NCBI GenBank assembly: GCA_029781035.1 | Contig: JAKOXK010000084.1 | Coordinates: 1 to 42,499 of the forward strand | Direction: 5' to 3' | DNA: 42,499 nucleotides | DNA from: Armatimonadota bacterium | GTDB taxonomy: Bacteria; Armatimonadota; Fimbriimonadia; Fimbriimonadales; Fimbriimonadaceae | Shown here: in pieces, positions 15,904 to 23,855 of the stretch | Numbering within the stretch: position 1 is the stretch's first letter | Layout: every line of letters starts with the position of its first letter | Translations under genes and position numbers: made by a program | The notes under the pieces: model-generated | What the model was told of the DNA's origin: nothing | What the model saw: the letters and a program-made list of their open reading frames with translations, nothing else | Database searches by the model: none

Positions 15904-16740
15904 CTATGCAGCCCTTGCGCCTACAAGGACGTGCTTGGCGATCCTTTGGACGTCGAGTCTCAAGACAATGTCGTGGCCGTCGTTGATCGTGTGCGTCACA
16001 AAGCCACCCGAACTTTGGGCGATGCCTGGCGATTCGTCAAACGACTCCTCCGGGTATGAACACACCGCTTCCACCTGATCCACGACGAGGGCGAAGCGAA
16101 ACCCGGGCAAGCCAATGATGAGGAGCGAGGGAAGCCGCAGCTTCCGATAGGCCTCATAGTAGGTATTGAACTTGTGGACCAACTCCTCCAAAACGGTGTC
16201 CCTCGCACTGTTCACGAGTGCCACCGCTTCATGGATCCTACCTGTGGTCGCAAGGCCCAAGACCTCTTCAGCCAATGCATGAATCCGTCGGTGGGGGTGG
16301 TCGAACGAGTCAATGATCGCTGCCAGAGACACAGAGCCTCCGATCAAACGCTCACGTTCGGGACCATCGGTCCGGATCGTCTCATACCACTGGCCGAAGG
16401 CACACTGCTTGGGATCAAGTGCCAGCTTGAACGGATCGCCCGTACTGGCGCACCGCTTGAGTTCGTCGAGCCACAGAACATGGTCTCGTTCGCGCTGCTC
16501 GACAAACTCCTTGGCCGCTCGGATCTCGCCGCGAAATGAGTTGTATCCAAGGAGCTGGCGCACCTCGATCAGCGGGAGAACGTCCCCACGAAAGTCAGTC
16601 AGGCCAATGCAACCGCGTGTCCCCGTCCCGACCCGAGCGACGTTGCAGTCTTCCAGTCTTGCCAGCTCGACGACGTGCTCGGCAGAGACAGTCAGGTGAT
16701 CGGATCCGACCATGACCCGGACAAAACGATCGTTATGCAA
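15904..16740 (-). CDS. CheW-like scaffold with an inserted CZB zinc-binding domain
   Basis: The 278-residue protein is a CheW fold split by an insert. Residues 5-70 are the first CheW half (FVRVMVGSDHLTVSAEHVVE, then RGDVLPLIEVRQLLG). Residues 75-200 are a CZB (chemoreceptor zinc-binding) domain with the ligands His87 (RDHVLWLDELK), Cys113 (QCAFGQWYE), His150 and His154 (HPHRRIH). Residues 203-275 are the second CheW half (SLLIIGLPGFRFALVVDQVE, then DIVLRLDVQRIA). CheW couples chemoreceptors to CheA; CZB domains bind zinc and can sense oxidants such as HOCl. The protein may therefore make the scaffold itself zinc- or redox-sensitive. It is separate from the main che operon, and a sigma-28-like promoter precedes it. 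Confidence 0.88.
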   Translation of the reverse strand: MHNDRFVRVMVGSDHLTVSAEHVVELARLEDCNVARVGTGTRGCIGLTDFRGDVLPLIEVRQLLGYNSFRGEIRAAKEFVEQRERDHVLWLDELKRCASTGDPFKLALDPKQCAFGQWYETIRTDGPERERLIGGSVSLAAIIDSFDHPHRRIHALAEEVLGLATTGRIHEAVALVNSARDTVLEELVHKFNTYYEAYRKLRLPSLLIIGLPGFRFALVVDQVEAVCSYPEESFDESPGIAQSSGGFVTHTINDGHDIVLRLDVQRIAKHVLVGARAA

Positions 16741-16778
16741 AGTGCCACTCCCAAGAGGACTCGATAGCCCCTTCTTTA

Positions 16779-16806
16779 TAATCGGCAGAACAAAAGAATG
16801 GAGTTA
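16779..16806 (-). promoter_or_regulatory. Sigma-28-type promoter of cheW-CZB
   Basis: On the minus strand TAAC (16803-16806), a 16-base spacer and GCCGATTA (16779-16786) match the FliA consensus TAAA-N15-GCCGATAA at 3 of 4 and 7 of 8 positions. A start site near 16770 would give a leader of about 30 bases. Confidence 0.5.
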
Positions 16807-16909
16807 CACAGCAGAATAGGAATTTCTTGTCGGGAATTCAGGTTCAAGGGAGTGCTTCATCTGACGAACGTCACAACAAAACGGCCGTTTGCCCGGTAAT
16901 CTTGCCCCG

Positions 16910-18043
16910 ATGACGCTCATTTCCATGCTTGCTTCGGTTGGAATGGTGCCAGTTCCGACACCTGTCGCGGACGATGACTTTGAGTCACTCCTACTTGGAC
17001 CACTGCCACAAGTGAGCAGTCCTTTCGAATCGTGGCCGAAGAGCAAGAGCTGGCCCTCGGATCCCCGAGAGAAGCATCTGAAGAACATCCGTCAACTAAC
17101 CTTTGGCGGCCAAAACGCCGAGGCCTATTGGAGCGCAGACGGCCGGTGGCTGACGTTCCAGTCTCGGCAAGCCCAGTGGCCCGACGAACAGATCATCGTC
17201 ATGCGGCCCGACGGAAGCGGCAAGACTCTCATGAGCACGGGCTTGGGACGTTGCACCTGTAGCTATTTCTCACCCGACCTGCATTGGCTGTACTTCAGCA
17301 GCACTCATGAGCGGAACACCGGCCCCCAGCAGGCCGTGGACATGAGCAAGGGCTATGTGTGGCGCGTCAATCCCGACTTTGCCCTCTACCGGCAGAGGCT
17401 GGGAGCAAAGGCGAACACCAAGGCCAAGATGGCCCTTCAGGCAGTGATCAAGAAGCCCGGCTATGTGGCTGAGACCACGATTGATCCGAGAGGCCGGTAT
17501 ATGACCTTCACAGGAGACTGGCAGGGCGACATCGACATCTACCGCGCCAACACTGACGGAACGGACATTCAGAGGCTCACGACCGAGAAAGGGTATGACG
17601 GCGGCCCGTTCGTCAGTTGGGACGGAAAGGTGATCGTCTATCGACGGGGAGCGTTCGAAAACGCCGAGGATGAGAAGGCCTATGACGAGCTCCATGCCCA
17701 GCACTTGGTCCGACCGTCTCGCATGGATCTGTGGATCATGGACTCCCACGGCAGGTACAAGCGACAGGTCACGCACCTTCCAGGAGCGTCGTTCGCACCG
17801 TTCATGCACCCCGACGGAAAACACATTATCTTCGCCAGCAACTACGAAGATCCGCAGGGCCGTGAATTCGACCTCTACATGATCAACAAAGACGGTACGG
17901 GTCTCGAGCGGATCACATGGACGCCAGACTTCGACGGTTTTCCCATGTTCACTCGAGATGGCAAACACCTGGTCTGGGGATCCAACCGACATGGTTCGGT
18001 TCCTCACGAGACGAACATTTTCGTCGCCGACTGGGTGGACTAA
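16910..18043 (+). CDS. TolB-like beta-propeller (PD40) protein
   Basis: The 377-residue protein starts at ATG 16910 and opens with a hydrophobic stretch (MTLISMLASVGMVPVPTPVA) that may be a weak signal peptide. It then shows repeated WD40-like PD40 blades: AEAYWSADGRWLTFQSRQ, FSPDLHWLYFSST, IDPRGRYMTFTGDWQGDIDI, FVSWDGKVIVYRRG, FMHPDGKHIIFASNYED and FTRDGKHLVWGSNR. The pairs xxPDGxxIxF and DIYxxNxDGTxxxRLT are diagnostic of TolB-type propellers. Without the N-terminal TolB domain it is probably a periplasmic binding or scaffold protein, not TolB itself. A TTG start at 16889 is possible. The stop overlaps the stop codon of the convergent AraC gene by 3 bases. Confidence 0.85.
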   Translation: MTLISMLASVGMVPVPTPVADDDFESLLLGPLPQVSSPFESWPKSKSWPSDPREKHLKNIRQLTFGGQNAEAYWSADGRWLTFQSRQAQWPDEQIIVMRPDGSGKTLMSTGLGRCTCSYFSPDLHWLYFSSTHERNTGPQQAVDMSKGYVWRVNPDFALYRQRLGAKANTKAKMALQAVIKKPGYVAETTIDPRGRYMTFTGDWQGDIDIYRANTDGTDIQRLTTEKGYDGGPFVSWDGKVIVYRRGAFENAEDEKAYDELHAQHLVRPSRMDLWIMDSHGRYKRQVTHLPGASFAPFMHPDGKHIIFASNYEDPQGREFDLYMINKDGTGLERITWTPDFDGFPMFTRDGKHLVWGSNRHGSVPHETNIFVADWVD

Positions 18044-18873
18044 GACTCCTGTCGGGTTCCCGGCGCGGCGTGCGTGACGGCATGGATATCGAGCGAGCGG
18101 CGTTCGAACCTGAGCTGTCGCGGTGAGCTTCCTGTCGCGGCCTTGATGATGCGGCTGAACTGGTGCAGGTCGGGGATCCCGACCCGGTTCGCGATGCTCT
18201 TGACCGAGTGGGTGGTCGTCGTTAGAAGTCGGCAGGCAGCCATTGTCCGCTGGATCCGTATGTACTCCTGTATGGTCGTGTCATGTTCCGCCCGGAACAG
18301 CCGGACCAACTGCGAATGTGAGATCTCCAGTTCCCTGGCCAGACCCAGAACGCTGATCTTCTCAGACATCCTTTCTTGGATGATTCTCTCGGCCGCTTCG
18401 ACGTAAATGTTCTTCCTCACGTTCTCTGGTCCACTGCTCACGTGCCAAAGCACGTCCCAGAGCCAGGCGACCACTCCCGTTCTCGTGAACTGGATCCGGT
18501 CAAATGCTCGACTCCAATGAGCCTCCCAGGCATCGAAGACGCGGCTCACGTCGGACGCGAGGGGCAGCCCCACCTGGGATTCCGGACTCTCCGACAGCGA
18601 AAACCAGGCGAAGATGTGTTCGTACGCAGTCAGACCTTGCCGCTCAAGACGGCACCGCGACCGTGGTGGAAAGACAAGGGCTGCCCTTGGCCCGTAGGGC
18701 AGGACACGGCCATCGCAACTCAGGACGCCCCTGTGACTCACGATGAGCAACTGCCACTTGTCCACGGGCTGATGCCACTCCAAGGTGTTGTGAGGGCTGG
18801 GGAACGCGCCATATCCGTGCAAAACCGGGGGTTCCAACAAAGAGGCGCGAAAGTGAGGCACTCCGGTCAGCAT
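18040..18873 (-). CDS. AraC family transcriptional regulator
   Basis: The 277-residue protein has an N-terminal cupin-like ligand domain (residues 1-150, with LIVSHRGVLSCDGRVLPYGP and the basic strand ALVFPPRSRCRLERQG) and a C-terminal double helix-turn-helix domain (residues about 160-260: ISVLGLARELEISHSQLVRL, FRAEHDTTIQEYIR, and AACRLLTTTTHSVKSIANRV followed by GIPDLHQFSRIIKAATGSSP). The second HTH signature FSRxxKxxxGxSP is well preserved. Such regulators usually answer to sugars or other small carbon compounds. It is transcribed divergently from the tail-fibre-like secreted protein gene; the AT-rich space between them holds an inverted repeat that could be its operator. Confidence 0.92.
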   Translation of the reverse strand: MLTGVPHFRASLLEPPVLHGYGAFPSPHNTLEWHQPVDKWQLLIVSHRGVLSCDGRVLPYGPRAALVFPPRSRCRLERQGLTAYEHIFAWFSLSESPESQVGLPLASDVSRVFDAWEAHWSRAFDRIQFTRTGVVAWLWDVLWHVSSGPENVRKNIYVEAAERIIQERMSEKISVLGLARELEISHSQLVRLFRAEHDTTIQEYIRIQRTMAACRLLTTTTHSVKSIANRVGIPDLHQFSRIIKAATGSSPRQLRFERRSLDIHAVTHAAPGTRQES

Positions 18874-18972
18874 CGAATCGGGTCCTTCCGCTTCTCATTA
18901 TAGACGAAAAATAGCTCTAAATTGATCTTATTGCTCTTTCTCAACAAGTAATGCGTGAATAATGCAACTTAT

Positions 18973-19002
18973 ATAAACCATACTATCGGTAAATTGGTTT
19001 AT
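18973..19002. promoter_or_regulatory. Inverted repeat in the AraC / secreted-protein divergent region
   Basis: ATAAACCA (18973-18980) and TGGTTTAT (18995-19002) are perfect 8-base inverted arms separated by 14 bases in an AT-rich 160-base divergent region. The 22-base centre-to-centre spacing, about two helical turns, fits a dimer binding site; the AraC-type protein is the natural candidate, but direct proof is absent. Confidence 0.4.
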
Positions 19003-19037
19003 GAGACGAGCCACGCCGTTCGTCACAGGAATCGACC

Positions 19038-20336
19038 ATGAAGACTTCGTTGACCATCGTTGCGGGCGGCCTTGTGCTCGCCGGCGCCTCCGTCATCCTG
19101 ACGACACCGGCCCACTCACAATTGCAGGAGACACCGATCGGTTTTGTTCGGCTCCAAAAGTCCACCCCGGGAACAGCCGACAGCGGCAACGCCAACCTCA
19201 CCGGTACCTTGATCGCTGGCAACATTCAAGGTTCCGGCACAGGTCTCACTGACCTCGACGCGACGAAAATGACGACCGGCACGTTGCCTGATGCCAGGTT
19301 GTCGGCGAACATCCCGACGCTCAGCGCCCCCAACGTCTTTTCGGGATCGTCCAATTCGTTCTCAAAGTACTTGGGCGTAGGCCGGACACAACCCCTCTCC
19401 GGTACCGAGCTTTTTGGCGTGCGGGCCAGTGCGACCGGATTCGCCGGAATGAACATCGATGGCCCTAGCGGCACCAAGCCTTACTACGGCTTTGCGAGCG
19501 CAGGTTCCATCCGAGCCTGGACCGAATACGACGACGCAACCAGCTCATGGCGCCTCTACAACAACGGTTACCAACTTTCGGTGAGTAACGGCGGTTTTCT
19601 TGGTGTCGGATGTCTGCAACCGAACGCCAAGTTGGACGTCAGGAACGGAAACTTCGCAGTCACGAATTCAGCCGGCAACCGTCGTGTCGAGGCATCCATC
19701 AACAACTCGACGTTAGCAGGGCAGGTCGAGGTCAACGGACCCAACGCCAGCACGAACTGTTTCTTTGCTTCATCATCGGCTTCGCCGGACTACGGTTACT
19801 TGGGCATCTGTGACGACACGGGATCGACGGCAGCATGGATCTACGTCGACAACCTTGGGCGCGGAAACGTTGTGGCCGACGTCAAGAACTTCCGCGTCCC
19901 TGACCCGCATGACGCATCGCAAGACATCTACTATGCGTCATTGGAGGGTCCCGAGGCGGGAGCCTATATTCGCGGAACCGGGACATTGGTCAACGGTAAG
20001 GCCCATATTGATCTGCCCGGCCACTACACCGATGTCACGGTGAGCGACGGTATGACCGTCCAACTGACTCCGCGTTCGCCGGAATCCAAGGGAATCGGCT
20101 ATTGGCACGGCACGAACCAAGGGTTCGATGTCTTCGAACTCAGTGCCGGCAAGGGCACGTACGATTTCGACTGGGAAGTAAAGTGCGTCCGAAGAGGTCA
20201 CGAGGACTATAAGCCGGTTCGGTCCTGGACCGAGTCGCTCCCCAATGGCGCGGACAAGCAGAAAATGTGGGAAGCCCGGCTGCAGAGCATCGCAAACCGC
20301 AGGGCCCACGCCGCCAAAGCGGCCTCCAATCCCTGA
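19038..20336 (+). CDS. Secreted tail-fibre-like surface protein
   Basis: The 432-residue protein has a clear signal peptide (MKTSLTIVAGGLVLAGASVI ending near AHS). Then follow segments seen in tail-fibre or endosialidase-chaperone type proteins: GNANLTGTLIAGNIQGSGTG, LTDLDATKMTTGTLPDARLS, LGVGCLQPNAKLDVRNGNFA and, near the C-terminus, YYASLEGPEAGAYIRGTGTL with KAHIDLPGHYTDV. The last block, covering roughly residues 290-380, is a repeatedly seen C-terminal module of secreted proteins in Planctomycetes and Armatimonadota. No autoproteolytic endosialidase chaperone motif was recognised. It is probably a trimeric or beta-rich cell-surface or extracellular protein. It is divergent from the araC-type gene. 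Confidence 0.8.
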   Translation: MKTSLTIVAGGLVLAGASVILTTPAHSQLQETPIGFVRLQKSTPGTADSGNANLTGTLIAGNIQGSGTGLTDLDATKMTTGTLPDARLSANIPTLSAPNVFSGSSNSFSKYLGVGRTQPLSGTELFGVRASATGFAGMNIDGPSGTKPYYGFASAGSIRAWTEYDDATSSWRLYNNGYQLSVSNGGFLGVGCLQPNAKLDVRNGNFAVTNSAGNRRVEASINNSTLAGQVEVNGPNASTNCFFASSSASPDYGYLGICDDTGSTAAWIYVDNLGRGNVVADVKNFRVPDPHDASQDIYYASLEGPEAGAYIRGTGTLVNGKAHIDLPGHYTDVTVSDGMTVQLTPRSPESKGIGYWHGTNQGFDVFELSAGKGTYDFDWEVKCVRRGHEDYKPVRSWTESLPNGADKQKMWEARLQSIANRRAHAAKAASNP

Positions 20337-20492
20337 TTCCACGGAGTGTGCCGGACGGGAGCAGCAACGAGGCGAGCTACTTCTCTCGACGGCTCCTCCT
20401 TTGGATTCGATCCGTTAAGGCACAACCAGACCTCAAAGACTCCGACCGATCGAGCCGAGGCTGTTCGCCAAGCTCGATGACCTTTCACAGCA

Positions 20493-21563
20493 ATGAGAAG
20501 AAGACACTATTTTCGAACAACTTTCGTCAGCATAGCCACTGGACTGTTGGCCACCGCCCATGCCCAGTGGGCTGTGACAGACTTGCACCCACAGGGGGCC
20601 GATGCAAGCTCGGCGAACTTGGCCGCAGGAGGCTATGCCTATGGAGCCGTGGAGTCAGGTGCCAGCTGGCAAGCGGAGCGGTTTGGACAGGGGCCCGCCG
20701 TCAACTTCAATCCATTGGGAGCAACCGCTAGCGGCATTGCGGGAGTCGACGGTTCCTACCAGTACGGCAGCGCAACGTTCGACCAAGTCCATGCTGGCCG
20801 CTGGAACGGATCCGCCGCAACTTTCGAGGACTGGAATCCACAGGGTGCCGACTGGAGCATCATCTACGCAGCGGAAAGCGGCGTTGCGGGAGGCTACGCA
20901 GCGTACGGAGGAACCGAGAAAGCGATATTGTGGAACGGCGGAGGACCGAACGACATCACGAGCCTACACAACGACAATTGGCTCAATAGTAGCGTTGACG
21001 CGATCGACGGCGGCGTTCAATACGGCGACGCCAACTTAAGTGCTGGCGTTTACCACGCAATGAAGTGGACGGGTTCGGCAGCGAGTTACGAAGACATGAA
21101 TCCGATCGGCTCACAGGCCAGTCAGGTCATCGACTCGACTGCAGGAACCCAGGTTGGCTTTGCCGACTTCGGCACAGGCAACACCGCAGTCGTATGGCAC
21201 GGATCTGCGCTGTCCGCAGCCGCGGTTGGACCGAGTGGATTCGATGCGAGCGTCGCCTTTGGCACGACGGGCCAGTACGTGGCCGGAATCGTATGGAAGA
21301 ATGGTGTCTCTCACGCCGGTTTCTGGGACCTGTCGACCAACCTGTTCACAGACCTCCAACCGTTCCTCTCGGGATACCAGTCGTCCAGCGCGTACGACGT
21401 ACAGGTCTACGGTGGGCAGATTCAGGTCTTTGGCGTCGCGAATCCGAACACTGGAGACGGCGGTCATGCCGTCATGTGGACCATGCCAGTGCCAGAACCC
21501 GGGTGCATGCTCGGACAGGCCTGCCTGCTGTTACCCCTGGCCCGTCGGCGAAAGGCGAGATAG
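20493..21563 (+). CDS. PEP-CTERM surface protein with HAF-like repeats
   Basis: The 356-residue protein has a signal peptide (FRTTFVSIATGLLATAHAQ) and a C-terminal PEP-CTERM-type sorting tail: VPEPGCMLGQACLLLPLARR and then RKAR, that is the PEP motif, a hydrophobic segment and a basic end. In between are about five repeats of roughly 50 residues with the pattern AxxWxGSAAxxEDxNPxGxxxS, best seen at HAGRWNGSAATFEDWNPQG, HAMKWTGSAASYEDMNPIGS and TAVVWHGSALSA. PEP-CTERM proteins are recognised by exosortase and released or anchored at the surface; no exosortase gene is in the window. The stop codon overlaps the GTG of the following regulator gene by one base. Confidence 0.85.
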   Translation: MRRRHYFRTTFVSIATGLLATAHAQWAVTDLHPQGADASSANLAAGGYAYGAVESGASWQAERFGQGPAVNFNPLGATASGIAGVDGSYQYGSATFDQVHAGRWNGSAATFEDWNPQGADWSIIYAAESGVAGGYAAYGGTEKAILWNGGGPNDITSLHNDNWLNSSVDAIDGGVQYGDANLSAGVYHAMKWTGSAASYEDMNPIGSQASQVIDSTAGTQVGFADFGTGNTAVVWHGSALSAAAVGPSGFDASVAFGTTGQYVAGIVWKNGVSHAGFWDLSTNLFTDLQPFLSGYQSSSAYDVQVYGGQIQVFGVANPNTGDGGHAVMWTMPVPEPGCMLGQACLLLPLARRRKAR

Positions 21564-22219
21564 TGTCTAAACTCAGTCTGATGAGTGACGGGCCCGAATG
21601 GAAAGGCCAGGTCGAAATGCTCCATTTCGACCTGGAACAGGTGACCGCGATCGCTTCTGCCACCCGCTCCGACATCTTCTGGTCTTTCAGTGCCGACAAG
21701 CCAATGTCGGCCCAAGACGTGGCCAAGGAGGTGGGCAAGTCTGCCCAGGCTGTCCGATACCACATCAACGAACTCGTCAAGGTGGGTCTGCTCCTGCCAG
21801 TGGAGCACCGAAAAAAGCGATCAAGGACTGAGGAAGCATACGTGCAAGCGGCACGGGCCATGTACTACGAGCCCAAGTTTGTCTCCGAGGCCTACGAAGA
21901 GCAGATGATCCGCGGGTTCGATTCAATGACGCGGTACCTTGCCAAGGAGCACGCCGCCGGTATTCGGGCTCGAAATCTGGATTCGAACCGGGGTGCTTTC
22001 CAGGCATTCGTCCGATGGAGCGTCCATCTGAACCCGGAACGGGCACGGCAAGTCAAGCAGATCCTACTCGAGGCGCTCCGCGAAGCCGGGAGTGTGGACG
22101 AGGACAAGGGGACACGCGTGACCATGGCCGTGTACATGTCGGCATCCTTGGGTGAAAGTCGTCGGTTTCTCGCCTTTCGGTCCGCGCTGGGCCGTGGATC
22201 CCAAGACAAGAAGGAGTGA
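21563..22219 (+). CDS. Helix-turn-helix transcriptional regulator (ArsR-like)
   Basis: The 218-residue protein starts at GTG 21563 in the context TAGTG, sharing one base with the stop of the PEP-CTERM gene; GGCGAG lies just before it as a ribosome binding site. Residues 25-80 form a winged helix-turn-helix: ATRSDIFWSFSADKPMSAQD, VAKEVGKSAQAVRYHINELV and KVGLLLPVE. The C-terminal half is helical, with RGFDSMTRYLAKEHAAGIRA and FQAFVRWSVHLNPERARQVK, a pattern seen in PadR- or ArsR-related regulators with an effector or dimer domain. Translational coupling to the surface-protein gene suggests it responds to or controls the same condition. A perfect 15-bp hairpin follows its stop. Confidence 0.8.
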   Translation: MSKLSLMSDGPEWKGQVEMLHFDLEQVTAIASATRSDIFWSFSADKPMSAQDVAKEVGKSAQAVRYHINELVKVGLLLPVEHRKKRSRTEEAYVQAARAMYYEPKFVSEAYEEQMIRGFDSMTRYLAKEHAAGIRARNLDSNRGAFQAFVRWSVHLNPERARQVKQILLEALREAGSVDEDKGTRVTMAVYMSASLGESRRFLAFRSALGRGSQDKKE

Positions 22220-22220
22220 G

Positions 22221-22253
22221 TGCGCGCCTTTGAACGGTGTTCAAAGGCGCGCA
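22221..22253. terminator. Perfect 15-bp hairpin between convergent genes
   Basis: TGCGCGCCTTTGAAC (22221-22235) and GTTCAAAGGCGCGCA (22239-22253) pair perfectly around a GGT loop, in the 40 bases between the regulator stop and the speH stop. No T run on either side, but the stem is long enough to act in both directions. Confidence 0.7.
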
Positions 22254-22259
22254 TGCCGT

Positions 22260-22829
22260 TCAGCCTTCGACTTCGCTCTGGATGCCGCGCCTGACGACAA
22301 GAAACTTGAGACGGGTCGGTTTGAACCGCTCTCGAAGGGCATCCAGGGCCCGATCGACGTGAACAGTACCGCCGCAGTAGAAGAGGTCCACCGCAGCGTA
22401 TCCATGCTCGGGCCATGTATGAATCGTGTAGTGCGACTCTTGGATAATCACGGCGCCGGAGACGCCCCAAGGCTTGAACTCGTGGAACGACTCAGCGACG
22501 ATAGTGGCATTGCTGTCCACGGCCGCCTGTCGCATCGCAGACCCGACCGTCCTCTCGATCTCAAGAGACTCTCGGTCACATCCAAAGAGCTCGATCAGCA
22601 CATGCGAACCAAGCGAACTGGCTTCTCCCTCGAGAGTCGGCAGACCCTCCGAGTCCTTCATGAGCCACTGACGGAAGAGGTCCGAGTCTTCTGAGTGGAT
22701 CAACTGCCAACCAGCATCGTTGACGATGCGGGGAGGTTCTGCGACCACCATGTGGGGTTGTCGCCTACGCTTCTTTAGACGCTCTTTCCAGGAAGCGCGT
22801 CCCTGTGCCAACGGAACCATCACGGCCAT
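22260..22829 (-). CDS. speH: S-adenosylmethionine decarboxylase proenzyme, SpeH type
   Basis: The C-terminal 120 residues are a complete SpeH-type enzyme: SSLGSHVLIELFGCD, the self-cleavage site ESHYTIHTWPEHGYAAVDLF (cleavage expected between Glu131 and Ser132 in this numbering, Ser becoming the pyruvoyl group), His137 and Cys152 in YCGG. The enzyme makes the aminopropyl donor used by the spermidine synthase at 14386-15327. Known bacterial SpeH proteins are about 120-140 residues; this one has about 70 extra N-terminal residues including a basic run (RLKKRRR) and a Trp-rich segment. The start is uncertain: ATG at 22829, 22820 or 22751, or a TTG at 22868, are possible. The C-terminal part is secure. 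Confidence 0.88.
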   Translation of the reverse strand: MAVMVPLAQGRASWKERLKKRRRQPHMVVAEPPRIVNDAGWQLIHSEDSDLFRQWLMKDSEGLPTLEGEASSLGSHVLIELFGCDRESLEIERTVGSAMRQAAVDSNATIVAESFHEFKPWGVSGAVIIQESHYTIHTWPEHGYAAVDLFYCGGTVHVDRALDALRERFKPTRLKFLVVRRGIQSEVEG

Positions 22830-23249
22830 GCAGGCCGAGCTAAGTAAATCTGTCCATATTGTAGCCAATCAAGTTTCCCTCCGCGGTTGTCGTACCGACC
22901 TTGCTTTCGCGAGATCGGGAGAAACCCGACCGAACGACTCAACGGGACGCCTGCAGGCCGTTCGTGTACCCGACGTACTGGGGCACCGCCGTACGTTACG
23001 CACCTGTACCCCAGCCCGTTCCGACCGCGCTTCCGGTCGAATGGCGTTCCGGTTGTTGGCGCCGGCTACCGGTTGTCCGATGGCTTATGGCGCAGCTTGG
23101 CAATGATACCGCGCCCCTTTGGGCCTGTCAAGGACGAACTCGCTAGGCCCGGGACGTAGCATCTTTGCTTAATCTTCCACACCGAACCGACAACTGAGAC
23201 ATTTGTCAGCCGTAGGTCGCAGTGACGGTGAACGGCCCAGCCCCGGGAT
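22830..23249. other. Intergenic stretch of about 420 bases, no gene supported
   Basis: This space separates speH from the DinB-like gene, both on the minus strand. Open frames exist on the plus strand but show no protein features. A TACAAT -10-like box lies at 22858-22863 on the minus strand, correctly placed for an upstream promoter of speH, without a convincing -35. CCGGTTGT occurs twice near 23050-23080. No tRNA or riboswitch was recognised. Confidence 0.3.
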
Positions 23250-23265
23250 GGCCCGGAGCCGGGCC
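23250..23265 (-). terminator. Hairpin behind the DinB-like gene
   Basis: GGCCCGG and CCGGGCC pair around a two-base loop, 5 bases behind the stop at 23271 on the minus strand, followed by ATCCCGG. Tight loop and no T run, so only a weak terminator candidate. Confidence 0.35.
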
Positions 23266-23270
23266 GCAAT

Positions 23271-23747
23271 TCAGTGCATGTCCTTGTCCCCGTAGAGGGT
23301 CTGGATGAAGGCGATCTGGCCGAGATGGTAATTGAAGTTCCATCGGGGATAGTCCATCATCTCTTCGACTGTGAAGTCGCGGCCGCCGTCATAGGGAAGC
23401 CATTTGGTGTCACTGAGCTTCGCGTCGGAGAGCCCTCGGAACAGGTCGAACAGCTTTTCGAGGCGCCGGTTGCACTCGGCTTGGCAGTCCTCTGTTGTCT
23501 TCCACTGCTCTTGCTCTTTCTTGATGGCCGCCATCGTTTCCTCGTTCCACTCAGGTTGCTCTTTGCCGGTGATGATGTCTTCGGCCCAGCCAGGGCACAT
23601 GGCCATCTCTCGACACAAGTCCAGCACGGACCGTCCCACGTCCAGTGGCTTCCAGTCAAGCTTGTCGGCAGGCACGGCCCGTGCGTAGCGGAACGCCTCG
23701 TCGGCCGCCTTTCGTGTCTCGTCGATCATCCGGTCTTGAAATCTCAT
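23271..23747 (-). CDS. DinB superfamily protein
   Basis: The 158-residue protein has the four-helix DinB layout: MRFQDRMIDETRKAADEAFR, then the conserved KLDWKPLDVGRSVLDLCREM, a third helix with CNRRLEKLFDLFRGLSDAKL, and the C-terminal WNFNYHLGQIAFIQTLYGD. The typical metal-site His residues are only partly present: the C-terminal His (YHLGQI) is there, while the first and second usual His positions are not evident. DinB-family proteins are thiol-dependent or metal-dependent transferases or structural relatives, mostly uncharacterised. It stands alone, about 110 bases beyond the pst genes on the same strand. Confidence 0.8.
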   Translation of the reverse strand: MRFQDRMIDETRKAADEAFRYARAVPADKLDWKPLDVGRSVLDLCREMAMCPGWAEDIITGKEQPEWNEETMAAIKKEQEQWKTTEDCQAECNRRLEKLFDLFRGLSDAKLSDTKWLPYDGGRDFTVEEMMDYPRWNFNYHLGQIAFIQTLYGDKDMH

Positions 23748-23855
23748 GATGCAGTCTCCATTTCACGTCGTAAGTAGACGTGCGTCTGCTATTATATCAG
23801 GACAGGCGACAAAATGGGATGTATTGACTCCCTCGTTTTCCTCAAATGCGCAGGG

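Noticed and set aside
22901-23146. Small plus-strand frame (81 codons) in the gap between speH and the DinB-like gene
   Set aside because: Arg/Pro/Trp-rich sequence with no recognisable domain, no good ribosome binding site, and competing frames of similar length in the same stretch.
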